DNA from: Enterobacter chengduensis | GTDB taxonomy: Bacteria > Pseudomonadota > Gammaproteobacteria > Enterobacterales > Enterobacteriaceae | Reading direction: 5' to 3' | Assembly: GCF_001984825.2 (NCBI RefSeq) | Contig: NZ_CP043318.1 | Span: forward strand, 5,047,428 to 5,111,427 | Length of the DNA stretch: 64,000 nucleotides | Shown here: positions 37,152 to 48,881 of the stretch, piece by piece | Position numbering within the stretch: the stretch's first letter is position 1 | How the letters are laid out: each line of letters starts with the position of its first letter | Notes under the pieces: model-generated | Databases searched by the model: none | What the model was told of the DNA's origin: nothing | Seen by the model: the letters and a program-made list of their open reading frames with translations, nothing else | Program-made: the position numbers and the translations under genes

Positions 37152-37177
37152 GGCGGCTTGTCTCAGGACAAGCCGCC
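37152..37177 (+). promoter_or_regulatory. atpA-atpG intercistronic stem-loop
   Basis: GGCGGCTTGTC-TCAG-GACAAGCCGCC is an 11-bp hairpin with a 4-base loop, 6 bases after the atpA stop. No T-run follows. It could lower atpG relative to atpA expression (F1 contains three alpha but one gamma) through mRNA stability or translation. Confidence 0.6.
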
Positions 37178-37196
37178 TGGCATTGAGGAGAAGCTC

Positions 37197-39474
<2,278 letters not shown>

Positions 39475-39494
39475 CGCCTTAATCGGAGGGTGAT

Positions 39495-39914
39495 ATGGCA
39501 ATGACTTACCACCTGGACGTCGTCAGCGCAGAGCAACAAATGTTCTCTGGTCTGGTCGAGAAAATCCAGGTAACGGGTAGTGAAGGTGAACTGGGTATTT
39601 TCCCGGGTCACGCACCGCTGCTCACCGCCATTAAGCCTGGTATGATCCGCATCGTTAAACAGTTCGGTCACGAAGAGTTTATCTATCTGTCCGGCGGCAT
39701 TCTTGAAGTGCAGCCTGGCAGTGTGACCGTTCTGGCCGATACCGCTATTCGTGGCCAGGATCTCGACGAAGCGCGAGCCCTGGAATCGAAGCGTAAGGCT
39801 GAAGAGCACATTAGCAGCTCTCATGGTGACGTGGATTACGCTCAGGCGTCTGCGGAACTGGCCAAAGCGATCGCGAAACTGCGCGTTATCGAGTTGACCA
39901 AAAAAGCGATGTAA
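39495..39914 (+). CDS. atpC: ATP synthase F1 subunit epsilon
   Basis: Small central-stalk subunit that also inhibits ATP hydrolysis through its C-terminal helices. 139 aa, beta-sandwich N-terminus ([17 protein letters not shown]) and helical C-terminus ending IELTKKAM. Last gene of the operon; a strong terminator follows at 39934-39968. Confidence 0.97.
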   Translation: MAMTYHLDVVSAEQQMFSGLVEKIQVTGSEGELGIFPGHAPLLTAIKPGMIRIVKQFGHEEFIYLSGGILEVQPGSVTVLADTAIRGQDLDEARALESKRKAEEHISSSHGDVDYAQASAELAKAIAKLRVIELTKKAM

Positions 39915-39933
39915 CACCGGCTTGAAAAGCACA

Positions 39934-39968
39934 AAAGCCAGTCTGGATACCAGGCTGGCTTTTTTTTT
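39934..39968 (+). terminator. atp operon terminator
   Basis: AGCCAGTCTGG-ATA-CCAGGCTGGCT, with one bulge or mismatch in the stem, is followed by at least eight T residues. Confidence 0.88.
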
Positions 39969-40052
39969 CGGCCTTAATTCATGATGAAAAAGATGTAGAA
40001 TTTTAAGCATCAAACGTTTTTACTTCACACTCAAACTACCGTCAGGATGCGT

Positions 40053-41423
40053 ATGTCAAACAGTGCGATGAGCGTGGTGATCCTTGCCGCAGGCAAAGGA
40101 ACCCGCATGTATTCCGATCTGCCGAAGGTGCTCCACACGCTTGCAGGAAAGCCAATGGTGCAGCATGTCATTGATGCAGCGAATGAACTGGGTGCCGGTC
40201 AGGTTCACCTGGTCTACGGCCACGGCGGCGATCTGCTTAAAAAAACGCTGAGCGATGACAAACTCAACTGGGTGCTTCAGGCCGAACAGCTGGGTACGGG
40301 TCATGCGATGCAGCAGGCAGCGCCCTTCTTTGCGGATGACGAAGACATTTTGATGCTCTACGGCGATGTCCCGCTGATCTCCGTTGAGACCCTCACCCGC
40401 CTGCGTGAAGCCAAACCGCAGGGCGGCATCGGTTTATTGACCGTCGTGCTGGACGATCCAAGCGGTTATGGCCGCATCACCCGTGAAAACGGCAACGTAA
40501 CGGGGATCGTTGAACATAAAGATGCCAGCGATGAACAGCGCAAGATTCAGGAGATCAACACCGGTATCCTGATTGCCAACGGCGCGGATATGAAGCGCTG
40601 GCTGTCGACTCTCAACAACAACAACGCGCAGGGTGAATACTACATCACCGACATCATTGCGATGGCGTACCGGGAAGGGCGCGAGATTGCGGCGGTTCAT
40701 CCGGCGCGTATTAGCGAAACTGAAGGGGTAAATAACCGCCTTCAGCTTTCCCGCCTGGAGCGCGTTTATCAGTCCGAACAGGCTGAAAAACTGCTGCTGG
40801 CAGGGGTGATGCTGCGCGATCCGGCGCGTTTCGATCTGCGTGGTTCGTTATCTCACGGGCGTGATGTTGAAATTGATACTAACGTTATCCTCGAAGGTCA
40901 CGTCACGCTAGGCGATCGCGTCAAAATTGGCGCCGGCTGCGTGATTAAAAACAGCGTCATCGGTGACGACTGCGAAATCAGCCCGTACAGCGTCGTGGAA
41001 GATGCGCGTCTGGATGCGGCCTGCACCATCGGCCCGTTTGCGCGTCTGCGCCCTGGCGCTGAGCTGCTGGAAGGCGCTCACGTGGGTAACTTCGTAGAAA
41101 TGAAAAAAGCGCGTCTGGGTAAAGGCTCGAAAGCCGGTCATCTGACCTATCTGGGCGATGCGGAAATTGGCGACAACGTGAATATAGGTGCAGGGACGAT
41201 TACCTGTAACTATGACGGCGCGAATAAGTTTAAAACCATCATCGGTGATGATGTGTTCGTGGGCTCCGACACGCAGCTGGTGGCCCCTGTTACCGTGGGT
41301 AACGGCGTAACGATTGCTGCCGGAACGACGGTGACGCGAGACGTCGCCGATAATGAGCTGGTGCTCAGCCGCGTGCCGCAGGTTCACAAGCAGGGCTGGA
41401 AACGCCCGGTGAAGAAAAAGTAA
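40053..41423 (+). CDS. glmU: Bifunctional UDP-GlcNAc pyrophosphorylase / glucosamine-1-phosphate N-acetyltransferase
   Basis: Carries out the last two steps to UDP-GlcNAc, the precursor of peptidoglycan and lipopolysaccharide. The N-terminal uridyltransferase has LAAGKGTRM near residue 11. The C-terminal half is a left-handed beta-helix of hexapeptide repeats, as in acetyltransferases. I prefer ATG 40053 (MSNSAMSVV, 456 aa, the E. coli length), spaced well from AGGA at 40044-40047; the upstream ATG at 40047 overlaps that site. In E. coli it is co-transcribed with glmS. Confidence 0.97.
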   Translation: MSNSAMSVVILAAGKGTRMYSDLPKVLHTLAGKPMVQHVIDAANELGAGQVHLVYGHGGDLLKKTLSDDKLNWVLQAEQLGTGHAMQQAAPFFADDEDILMLYGDVPLISVETLTRLREAKPQGGIGLLTVVLDDPSGYGRITRENGNVTGIVEHKDASDEQRKIQEINTGILIANGADMKRWLSTLNNNNAQGEYYITDIIAMAYREGREIAAVHPARISETEGVNNRLQLSRLERVYQSEQAEKLLLAGVMLRDPARFDLRGSLSHGRDVEIDTNVILEGHVTLGDRVKIGAGCVIKNSVIGDDCEISPYSVVEDARLDAACTIGPFARLRPGAELLEGAHVGNFVEMKKARLGKGSKAGHLTYLGDAEIGDNVNIGAGTITCNYDGANKFKTIIGDDVFVGSDTQLVAPVTVGNGVTIAAGTTVTRDVADNELVLSRVPQVHKQGWKRPVKKK

Positions 41424-41430
41424 CGGATTT

Positions 41431-41528
41431 ACCCCTCACCCTAACCCTCTCCCCAAAGGGGAGAGGGGATCGTTTGGTGCGGTGTTTTTCTCCCTCGCCC
41501 CTTTGGGGAGAGGGCCGGGGTGAGGGGA
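41431..41528. repeat. Long inverted repeat (double REP-like unit) between glmU and glmS
   Basis: The left arm (CCCCTCACCCTAACCCTCTC...) and the right arm (...GAGAGGGCCGGGGTGAGGGG) are reverse complements over about 30 bases with few mismatches. Each arm also folds on itself (CTCTCCCC-AAA-GGGGAGAG; CGCCCCTTTGGGGAG). The unit is related to those at 22191 and 55831. It starts 8 bases after the glmU stop codon. Confidence 0.85.
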
Positions 41529-41661
41529 TAATATAATCCTCCCCCCACAAGCAGTACCCATAAAAATAACCCCACTCTCTACAAGGCTCGGGGCGCCCGG
41601 AAAGGGCAAATACAGGTCAGCGACAACGCATGGCATAACGCCATAATCAGGAAATCTAACT

Positions 41662-43491
41662 ATGTGTGGAATTGTTGGCGCAGTTGCGCAGCGTGATATT
41701 GCTGAAATCCTTCTCGAAGGTTTACGTCGTCTGGAATACCGTGGTTACGACTCTGCCGGTCTGGCTGTCGTCGATGCAGAAGGTCATATGACCCGCCTGC
41801 GCCGCCTCGGTAAAGTGCAGATGCTGGCCCAGGCTGCGGAAGAACATCCGCTGCACGGTGGTACCGGTATTGCGCACACCCGCTGGGCGACGCACGGCGA
41901 ACCGTCTGAAGGTAACGCGCACCCGCATGTGTCTGAACACATCGTGGTGGTGCATAACGGCATTATTGAAAACCACGAACCGCTGCGCGAAGAACTGAAT
42001 GCGCGCGGCTACACCTTCGTCTCTGAAACCGACACCGAAGTGATTGCTCACCTGGTGCACTGGGAGCTGAAGCAGGGCGGTACACTGCGTGAAGCGGTGC
42101 TGCGCGCTATCCCTCAGCTGCGCGGTGCGTACGGCACGGTGATCATGGATTCCCGCGATCCGTCCACGCTGCTGGCAGCGCGTTCAGGTAGCCCGATGGT
42201 GATCGGTCTGGGCATGGGCGAAAACTTCATCGCGTCTGACCAGCTGGCGCTCCTGCCGGTTACCCGTCGCTTTATCTTCCTTGAAGAGGGGGATATCGCG
42301 GAAGTGACTCGCCGCAGCGTGACCGTATTCGATACCAAAGGCGAGCAGGTGAAACGTCAGGAGATCGAATCGAACCTGCAGTACGACGCGGGTGACAAAG
42401 GCGCTTATCGTCACTACATGCAGAAAGAGATTTACGAGCAGCCAAACGCCATCAAAAACACCCTCACCGGGCGCATCAGCCACGGTGAAGTGGATCTGAG
42501 CGAGCTGGGCGCAAACGCGAACGAACTGCTCGGCAAGGTTGAGCATATTCAGATCGTGGCCTGCGGTACCTCGTACAACTCCGGTATGGTTTCTCGCTAC
42601 TGGTTTGAATCCCTGGCGGGCGTGCCGTGCGATGTGGAAATCGCGTCTGAATTCCGTTATCGCAAATCCGCTGTGCGTCGCAACAGCCTGATGATCACCT
42701 TGTCTCAGTCCGGTGAAACGGCAGATACCCTGGCAGCGCTGCGTCTTTCTAAAGAGCTGGGTTACCTGGGCTCGCTGGCCATCTGTAACGTTCCAGGTTC
42801 TTCACTGGTGCGCGAGTCCGATCTGGCGCTGATGACCAAAGCGGGCACCGAAATTGGCGTGGCCTCTACCAAAGCGTTTACCACTCAGTTGACGGTTCTG
42901 CTAATGCTGGTGGCGAAGCTGGCGCGCCTGAAGGGCGAAGATGCTTCCGTTGAGCACGACATCGTTCACGGGCTGCAGGCGCTGCCGAGCCGTATTGAGC
43001 AGATGCTGTCTCAGGACAAACGCATTGAAGCACTGGCGGAGGATTTCTCTGACAAACATCACGCCCTGTTCCTGGGTCGTGGCGATCAGTATCCAATTGC
43101 GCTGGAAGGCGCGCTGAAGCTGAAAGAGATTTCCTACATTCACGCGGAAGCCTATGCCGCAGGCGAGCTGAAGCACGGCCCTCTGGCGCTGATTGATGCG
43201 GATATGCCGGTCATCGTTGTGGCGCCTAACAACGAACTGCTGGAAAAACTGAAATCTAATATCGAAGAAGTACGCGCCCGCGGCGGTGTCCTGTACGTCT
43301 TCGCCGACAAAGATGCCGGTTTTGTCAGTAACGACAACATGCACATCATCGAGATGCCGCATGTTGAAGAGGTGATTGCGCCGATCTTCTACACCGTTCC
43401 GCTGCAGCTTCTGGCCTATCACGTTGCGCTAATCAAAGGCACCGACGTTGACCAGCCGCGTAACCTGGCGAAATCGGTCACGGTTGAATAA
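41662..43491 (+). CDS. glmS: Glutamine--fructose-6-phosphate aminotransferase (isomerizing)
   Basis: Makes glucosamine-6-phosphate from fructose-6-phosphate and glutamine, the entry step to amino sugars. 609 aa. The nucleophile is Cys2 ([12 protein letters not shown]) in the N-terminal glutaminase domain. Two SIS sugar-isomerase domains follow (CGTSYNSG near residue 301; LGRGDQYP near 470). The C-terminus ends LAKSVTVE. In E. coli its mRNA is activated by the small RNA GlmZ after cleavage near the glmU stop. That leader region here contains an extra REP hairpin. A terminator follows at 43510. Confidence 0.98.
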   Translation: MCGIVGAVAQRDIAEILLEGLRRLEYRGYDSAGLAVVDAEGHMTRLRRLGKVQMLAQAAEEHPLHGGTGIAHTRWATHGEPSEGNAHPHVSEHIVVVHNGIIENHEPLREELNARGYTFVSETDTEVIAHLVHWELKQGGTLREAVLRAIPQLRGAYGTVIMDSRDPSTLLAARSGSPMVIGLGMGENFIASDQLALLPVTRRFIFLEEGDIAEVTRRSVTVFDTKGEQVKRQEIESNLQYDAGDKGAYRHYMQKEIYEQPNAIKNTLTGRISHGEVDLSELGANANELLGKVEHIQIVACGTSYNSGMVSRYWFESLAGVPCDVEIASEFRYRKSAVRRNSLMITLSQSGETADTLAALRLSKELGYLGSLAICNVPGSSLVRESDLALMTKAGTEIGVASTKAFTTQLTVLLMLVAKLARLKGEDASVEHDIVHGLQALPSRIEQMLSQDKRIEALAEDFSDKHHALFLGRGDQYPIALEGALKLKEISYIHAEAYAAGELKHGPLALIDADMPVIVVAPNNELLEKLKSNIEEVRARGGVLYVFADKDAGFVSNDNMHIIEMPHVEEVIAPIFYTVPLQLLAYHVALIKGTDVDQPRNLAKSVTVE

Positions 43492-43520
43492 TTTTATATA
43501 TTGAAGTGAAATAGCCCCAT
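43455..43520. other. attTn7 site (empty)
   Basis: The last codons of glmS and the first 25 or so bases after its stop are the well-known Tn7 target: TnsD binds the glmS end, and insertion occurs in the terminator just downstream. The glmS end is conserved here, and the terminator is intact, so the site is not occupied by Tn7. Function is inferred from homology. Confidence 0.5.
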
Positions 43521-43822
43521 AAATCTATGATTGTGGGGCTATTTTTTGATCGGTAAATATAAATTTCCTCTGAAAATATAATTCGGAAATAATATAGATA
43601 TATAAATCCGAGTAGAATCAATCCTGTTATTTTTAAATATAATATTATATTGAGGCCTCATTTTACCCTGAGTTATTCCATATTCAGCAGGCGAGAATAA
43701 TAGAATAATATTTCTTCTTGTTATTTTTTATTTTAAAGCGTTTAATGCTCTTCGCTTGTATGCCCTGAAGTATTTATCAGGGAAATAGTATTTTGCAATA
43801 TATAATTCAGGATGGTGTTGTA
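43492..43822. promoter_or_regulatory. AT-rich gap before the fimbrial operon
   Basis: 331 bases, visibly richer in A and T than the flanks, especially 43550-43750. Apart from the glmS terminator it has no coding sequence. It should hold the fimbrial promoter, but I could not choose a single convincing -35/-10 pair. No invertible-element repeats and only one GATC site (about 43547) were seen. There is thus no visible basis for fim-type inversion or pap-type Dam-dependent phase variation. AT-richness would favour H-NS silencing. Confidence 0.5.
43510..43549 (+). terminator. glmS terminator
   Basis: AATAGCCCCA and TGGGGCTATT form a 10-bp stem with a 14-base loop, followed by a T-run. Confidence 0.8.
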
Positions 43823-44344
43823 ATGAAAGGAAATACGTTAAAGAGCATGATTGTGCTCTCCTCTTTATTTTTTGGTGCGCAGGCATACGCGGCCAATGGT
43901 AATGGTACTATCCATTTCACGGGCGAAATTATCGATAGTACCTGTGAGGTGTCTACCGGTACTAAAAACCAAACCGTTGATTTAGGCAAAGTCAATAAAT
44001 CTACGTTTACCGGCGTGGGGTCAATGGCGTCGGTTCAGGCATTCCAGATCGATCTGCTGAACTGCCCGGATACTTACAAAAAAGCCAGCGCCCGTTTTGA
44101 CGGAACCGAAGACGGCGACGGGTACCTGAAGCTGTCCTCAGGCGGGGCGAGTGGCGTTGCGATTGCAATTTATAACCGCGCCGATAACAGCCAGCTTAAG
44201 CTCTACAATCAGTCAACACCTGCCAGTATTTCATCTGGCAAGGCGTCATTGCCCTTTATGGCTCGCTATATCGCCACGTCTGCAACCGTAACGGCGGGCA
44301 CTGCCAATGCGGATTCGGAATTTACGATTACATACAGTAATTAA
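43823..44344 (+). CDS. Fimbrial major pilin subunit (type 1 / Lpf-like)
   Basis: Secreted pilin of 173 aa. The signal peptide ends AYA|ANG at residue 23. The mature part has the classical pilin pair of cysteines (C41, C81) and the NQTVDLGKVNKSTFTGVGS block typical of the FimA/LpfA group. The C-terminal beta strand ends FTITYSN, with an aromatic residue near the end for chaperone binding. I place the start at 43823, after AGGATGG; the frame opens 10 codons earlier. First gene of a pilin-chaperone-usher-adhesin operon; DsbA would form its disulfide. Confidence 0.9.
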   Translation: MKGNTLKSMIVLSSLFFGAQAYAANGNGTIHFTGEIIDSTCEVSTGTKNQTVDLGKVNKSTFTGVGSMASVQAFQIDLLNCPDTYKKASARFDGTEDGDGYLKLSSGGASGVAIAIYNRADNSQLKLYNQSTPASISSGKASLPFMARYIATSATVTAGTANADSEFTITYSN

Positions 44345-44375
44345 TTCCTTCAGTCTTTTTCTGTAAAAAAACAAT

Positions 44376-44431
44376 CAGGCCTGGCGAGGCAGGGTTTGTT
44401 GCGCCCTTTCATCGGGAATTATCCAGGCCTG
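44376..44431 (+). promoter_or_regulatory. Inverted repeat between pilin and chaperone genes
   Basis: CAGGCCTGG (44376-44384) and CCAGGCCTG (44423-44431) are 9-base reverse complements 38 bases apart, upstream of the chaperone ATG. A hairpin here could protect the pilin mRNA 3' end and reduce downstream expression, as seen between major pilin and assembly genes of other fimbriae. Confidence 0.5.
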
Positions 44432-44445
44432 TTACAGGATATAAT

Positions 44446-45126
44446 ATGCGCAGGCGTTTTATAATTTTATTTGTTGCTCTTCTTTTCTCATTCGGTACCG
44501 GGACGTCAAGTGCCGGAATAGTTATTGGTGGCACCCGCGTAATCTTCCCTGGAAATAAAGCAGACACGACTATTTCTGTCTTAAATAAAGATACGGCACT
44601 GCCTTACCTTCTTCAGTCGTGGGTTGAGCCTTTTAACACTGCGGATAAGCACCAGCCGCCGTTTACGGTTATCCCTCCCATCTCCCGCCTGGAGCCCGGC
44701 CAGGAGCGCGTACTGCGTATCATTAAGACTCAGGGCGAATTACCGTCTGACAGGGAGTCCGTGTTTTGGCTGAACATTAAAAATATTCCGCCGTCGACAA
44801 CCGAAGAGAGCAGCAAGCTGGAAATTGCCATCAAAACGCGCATTAAACTCTTCTGGCGTCCAGCGGGTGTCAAGGAAACGCCTGAAACAGCCGCGCTGAA
44901 AGTAAAATGGCAACGCCAGGGCAGCATGCTGGTGGTCACCAACCCAACGGCCATCCACGTCAATGTGATCGACGTGGCTATTGATGGCAAACCGCTCGAC
45001 CTGGCGATGATTATGCCGTTTGAGACACGTCGGCTGGCGCTGCCTGCCGGCATGAGCAAAACGCTCACCTGGCACAGTATTAATGATTACGGCGCGATTA
45101 GCGACGCCATTCAGCAACCTCTTTAA
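44446..45126 (+). CDS. Fimbrial periplasmic chaperone (PapD/FimC family)
   Basis: 226 aa, with a signal peptide ending SSA|GI (about 23 residues). The two immunoglobulin-like domains are recognisable: GGTRVIFPGNKADTTISV carries the conserved Arg that anchors the pilin C-terminus, and the RESVFWLNIKNIPP motif is the family signature near residue 103. It folds pilins by donor-strand complementation and hands them to the usher. The short gap between those motifs suggests the FGS (pilus-forming) class rather than the FGL class; this is an inference. Confidence 0.93.
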   Translation: MRRRFIILFVALLFSFGTGTSSAGIVIGGTRVIFPGNKADTTISVLNKDTALPYLLQSWVEPFNTADKHQPPFTVIPPISRLEPGQERVLRIIKTQGELPSDRESVFWLNIKNIPPSTTEESSKLEIAIKTRIKLFWRPAGVKETPETAALKVKWQRQGSMLVVTNPTAIHVNVIDVAIDGKPLDLAMIMPFETRRLALPAGMSKTLTWHSINDYGAISDAIQQPL

Positions 45127-45146
45127 CCGCGGCGGGGTTGCTTGCG

Positions 45147-47645
45147 TTGAAACGTTCTCACTATTTGGTTTTATCCCTGCTGTGGCTGGGAGGAAGCTAT
45201 CCGCTTCTCGCCAGCGCCGCACAGCCGCTATTTAACGCGCGTCTGCTGGAGCTAGATCGGCCCATTGAGGTCGACATTAGCCAGTTCAATCGTCCGGATA
45301 ATCTGCCTGAAGGGGAATATCAGGTTGATATCTATGTTAACGATCGGTTCATTGAGCGCAGGGCGGTGCGTTTTTTCCGCCGCGATCCTGAGAGTGCGTT
45401 GGCACCTTGTTTTGTGGATGTCAAAAACACGCTGGCGACGTTTGGGCTGAAAGTGAACGCGATTAAACAGCTGGATACGGTGAACGCTGAAGGTTGTGAA
45501 CCGGTCCCGGTGCTGCCTGGCGCGAAATGGTCGCTGGACAGCGAAAAGCTCGCGCTGAAGGCGTCTATCCCTCAGGTCTATCTGGACGCCACGGCGCGTG
45601 ACGCCATATCGCCTTCACGCTGGGATCCGGGGATTGACGCTTTGATGCTGAACTACGATTTCTCCACGACCCAGACGCTGAAGTCAGACTATGACAGTGA
45701 CGATCTCTACTACCTGAATTTACGCAGCGGCGTGAACATTGGGGGATGGCGGCTGCGTAACTATAGCGCCTTAAATGCGGTCAACAGCCGCGGTAACGTT
45801 CGTTCGCTGAGTACGTACTTACAGCATGATATTGCCAGCCTGCGCAGTCAGGCCATGGCGGGCGATACGTGGACCGCGAGCGATCTCTTCGACAGTTCAC
45901 AGGTACGCGGCGTGCGTCTGTATACCGACAGCGACATGCTCCCCGATAGCCAGAACGGTTTTGCACCGGTGGTGCGCGGCGTGGCGAAAACGAACGCCGT
46001 AATCACCATCCGTCAGAACGGCTACATGATTTATCAGTCGGCGGTGCCGCAGGGGCCGTTTGCGTTGACCGATCTCAATACCACCTCAAGCGGCGGAGAT
46101 CTGGACGTCACCATTAAAGAGGAAGACGGCAGCGAACAGCACTTTGTTCAACCTTACGCTTCGCTGGCGATTTTGCGTCGTGAGGGGCAGACGGATGTGG
46201 ACATCAGTATCGGTCAGCGTCGTGATAACGATCGGTTTATGCCAGAGGTGATGCAGGCGCAGGTATTGCACGGGATGGCATGGGGTATGACGCTTTATGG
46301 TGGCACGCAGCTGGCAGACGATTACAGCGCGTTTGCCGCCGGTATTGGTAAAGATCTCGGCAACATTGGCGCTATTTCGATGGATATTACCCATGCCCGG
46401 TCGCACTTTACGGACGATGACGAGCAGGGGCAATCCTGGCGTTTTCTGTACTCAAAAACGTTCGACGTCAGCAATACCAGCCTGCGTATTGTAGGCTATC
46501 GCTATTCAACGGAAGGGTTTTACACCCTGGGCGAATGGGCATCGCGCACGGGCGATAGCGATAACTTCTGGCAGACGGGCAACCGCCGCAGCCGGGTAGA
46601 AGGCACCTGGACCCAACCGTTTTCCGAGGGATACGGTAATGTCTATCTTACGCTGAGCCGGGAGCAATTCTGGCGTACGGACGATGTGCAGCGCCTGGTT
46701 CAGATAGGCTACAGCAACAGCTGGAAGCAAATTGTGTGGAACCTGTCGTGGAACTATACCGATACGGTGTCTGACAGCATGGGAGAGTGGCAGCAAGAAG
46801 ACGAAAGCGAGCATATCGTTATGCTGTCGCTGTCTCTGCCGCTTTCGGACTGGTTACCCAACAGCTACGCCAACTACAACTACGCACATAGTAACCATGG
46901 CACACCTTCACACCAGATTGGGCTGAACGGCAATCTGCTCGACGATAACAATCTGAGCTGGAACATACAGCAGTCCGTGTATGAAAACCGCGGCACCTCG
47001 GCGGGAAATGCGGGTCTGGTCTGGGATGCGTCCTACGGATCGCTCAAGACAAATTATGCCTGGAGCTACGAAAGCCAAAACCTGAACTACGGCATCAGCG
47101 GCGGCATATTGATCCACGACGAAGGTATCACCTTCTCGCAGGAGATGGGCGAAACGGTGGCGCTGATCAAAGCGCCAGGCGCGGCAGGGTTATCGGTAGA
47201 TAACGCCAGCGGCGTCGCCACCGACTGGCGCGGCTTTACCGTGAAGACGCAGCTTTCACCCTACGATGAGAACCGTATTGCGCTTCAGAATAAGGATTTT
47301 GTTTCAGGCAACGTTGAGCTGGAACGCAGCGTGCAAAACCTGGTGCCTACGCGTGGCGCGGTGGTGAAAGCCGAGTTTGTTACTCACATCGGCTATCGGG
47401 TGCTGTTTAGCGTTTCACTTGCGAACGGCAAGCCTGCGCCGTTTGGCGCGGTGGGTACCGCTGCGCTTGATGTGGGAAGCGCAACGGGGATTGTCGGTGA
47501 CAAAGGTGAACTCTATCTCGCCGGGATGCCTGAATCGGGGCAATTTTCACTCACGCTCAGCAGCGGCAAGCTCTGTCTGGCTGATTATCACATCCATCAG
47601 AAACCTGATTCCGGACTGGTGCAACTGCCCGTCATTTGTCGATAA
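45147..47645 (+). CDS. Fimbrial outer-membrane usher (FimD/PapC family)
   Basis: About 832 aa. A signal peptide is followed by the N-terminal chaperone-binding domain (FNARLLELDRPIEVDISQFN), a large beta-barrel with inserted plug, and C-terminal domains with a closing cysteine pair (SGKLCLADYH and LPVICR). It forms the pore through which the pilus is secreted. The start codon is TTG: 45147 (MKRSHYLVL) is better spaced from GGCGGGG (45131-45137) than the TTG at 45138, which directly abuts it. A weak start could hold usher levels low. Confidence 0.94.
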   Translation: MKRSHYLVLSLLWLGGSYPLLASAAQPLFNARLLELDRPIEVDISQFNRPDNLPEGEYQVDIYVNDRFIERRAVRFFRRDPESALAPCFVDVKNTLATFGLKVNAIKQLDTVNAEGCEPVPVLPGAKWSLDSEKLALKASIPQVYLDATARDAISPSRWDPGIDALMLNYDFSTTQTLKSDYDSDDLYYLNLRSGVNIGGWRLRNYSALNAVNSRGNVRSLSTYLQHDIASLRSQAMAGDTWTASDLFDSSQVRGVRLYTDSDMLPDSQNGFAPVVRGVAKTNAVITIRQNGYMIYQSAVPQGPFALTDLNTTSSGGDLDVTIKEEDGSEQHFVQPYASLAILRREGQTDVDISIGQRRDNDRFMPEVMQAQVLHGMAWGMTLYGGTQLADDYSAFAAGIGKDLGNIGAISMDITHARSHFTDDDEQGQSWRFLYSKTFDVSNTSLRIVGYRYSTEGFYTLGEWASRTGDSDNFWQTGNRRSRVEGTWTQPFSEGYGNVYLTLSREQFWRTDDVQRLVQIGYSNSWKQIVWNLSWNYTDTVSDSMGEWQQEDESEHIVMLSLSLPLSDWLPNSYANYNYAHSNHGTPSHQIGLNGNLLDDNNLSWNIQQSVYENRGTSAGNAGLVWDASYGSLKTNYAWSYESQNLNYGISGGILIHDEGITFSQEMGETVALIKAPGAAGLSVDNASGVATDWRGFTVKTQLSPYDENRIALQNKDFVSGNVELERSVQNLVPTRGAVVKAEFVTHIGYRVLFSVSLANGKPAPFGAVGTAALDVGSATGIVGDKGELYLAGMPESGQFSLTLSSGKLCLADYHIHQKPDSGLVQLPVICR

Positions 47646-47654
47646 AGGATAAGA

Positions 47655-48710
47655 ATGAAACCGCACTTCTGGCTTTTTACGCTCTTTTTTTGCTGCTTTT
47701 TTTTACAGGCGGCGCCTACCGGTTACTGCGTGCCGGACAACGGCAAATACCATAACTATTTCACTGTCGCGGAACAATTAACGACGCTTGATAACCTTGT
47801 TGGTATGCAGCATATGATCGATATGAATAACTCAACGACCTCGTTTAAAGGAACGTGTTACTGCCTGACGGGGAAAAATGAAAGTTACGATCATGCTTAC
47901 ATCACCAGCGTGGTTAATCCAGCCCTGCAGCCCAGCGCGAGCAGAAACAATATCTCCTATTATTATCTCAATAAGTATCTTGATATCGGTTTGCAAATCT
48001 ACATCCTTGGCGTTGGCTACACCACCGTTCCCTTCGATCACCTGCCAAATGACATTGGGGGAACATACCGGTGTCATAATGGCGTCAGTTCGCAAACCAC
48101 GTTTTACAGCGGCGGATCGGGCTTTATTTATCTGTATGTCAAAAAACAGTTTACCGGCACGATCGCCATACCGTCGATGGTCATGGCCAATATCTATGCC
48201 ACTATCGATCCCCGTACCGTCTCGAATGAAATCATTTCGGATGTGATTGTGCAGGGATCGGTCACGGTCCCGCAAACCTGCGAAATAGATGAAGGCCAGG
48301 CGATAATGATTGATTTCAAGTCTATTCTGGCATCTGAATTCTCAGCAAACCGGGGTCAGGCGCTGTCTTCCCGCAAGATTACCCGGCAGGTCAATATCAA
48401 ATGTTCAAATATGATGTTTACCGACACGCTGGGGGCAACCTTCCAGGCCTCTGCCGCGACAGCCGACGGTACGATGGTGGCTACCGATAATCCTGACGTG
48501 GGTATTAAGATTTACGATAAACATAACAGGGAAATTAATGTGAACGGCGGCGAACTTGAGGCGGAAACGACGAAAATGCCCGTGACTCTTGAAGGCGAGA
48601 CGCTGGGAACACTCACGTTTTCAAGCGCTCCGGCTAGCGCAACCGGATCCAGACCCGCGCCCGGTCCGTTCAACGCCACGGCTACCCTGACGATTGAAAT
48701 CGGCCATTAA
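47655..48710 (+). CDS. Putative two-domain fimbrial tip adhesin
   Basis: 351 aa with a signal peptide ending near residue 19-20 (FFLQA|AP). Residues about 21-198 form a receptor-binding domain with four cysteines (C25, C68, C70, C140) that I cannot assign to a known lectin. Residues about 199-351 are pilin-like, with a cysteine pair (C209, C250) and the QGSVTVPQTCEID start typical of pilin domains. Its last place in the operon and two-domain layout point to a tip adhesin of the FimH/LpfD kind. The receptor is unknown. It is the only non-major pilin in the cluster. Confidence 0.82.
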   Translation: MKPHFWLFTLFFCCFFLQAAPTGYCVPDNGKYHNYFTVAEQLTTLDNLVGMQHMIDMNNSTTSFKGTCYCLTGKNESYDHAYITSVVNPALQPSASRNNISYYYLNKYLDIGLQIYILGVGYTTVPFDHLPNDIGGTYRCHNGVSSQTTFYSGGSGFIYLYVKKQFTGTIAIPSMVMANIYATIDPRTVSNEIISDVIVQGSVTVPQTCEIDEGQAIMIDFKSILASEFSANRGQALSSRKITRQVNIKCSNMMFTDTLGATFQASAATADGTMVATDNPDVGIKIYDKHNREINVNGGELEAETTKMPVTLEGETLGTLTFSSAPASATGSRPAPGPFNATATLTIEIGH

Positions 48711-48848
48711 TCCCACAACGGCTGTTTGTGACAGCCGTTGTCATATTTCCCGGACAAAACGGCCATAATGCAAAAATAAATGACAAAAAAATGAATGCTC
48801 GATGAATTAAGCGCTATATTTTTCAGGTGGTTACACCTCTCTCTGTGT

Positions 48849-48866
48849 TTGTCATAAAACTGTCAT
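48849..48866 (+). promoter_or_regulatory. Pho box 1 upstream of pstS
   Basis: TTGTCATAAAACTGTCAT matches the PhoB consensus (CTGTCAT-AWAW-CTGTNAT) except at the first base. Confidence 0.85.
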
Positions 48867-48881
48867 AATTCGTACATTTAT

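Noticed and set aside
41529..41661. glmS ribozyme/riboswitch before glmS
   Set aside because: That element is found in Gram-positive bacteria. Here the leader shows REP sequence and enterobacterial-type control; no ribozyme core was seen.
43492..43822. Tn7 end or other mobile element next to glmS
   Set aside because: The terminator at the insertion point is intact, and no Tn7 end sequence (TGTGGGCGGACAA) or transposase gene is present.
43492..43822. Invertible promoter element controlling the fimbriae
   Set aside because: No pair of inverted repeats flanks the gap, and no recombinase gene is in or near the operon.
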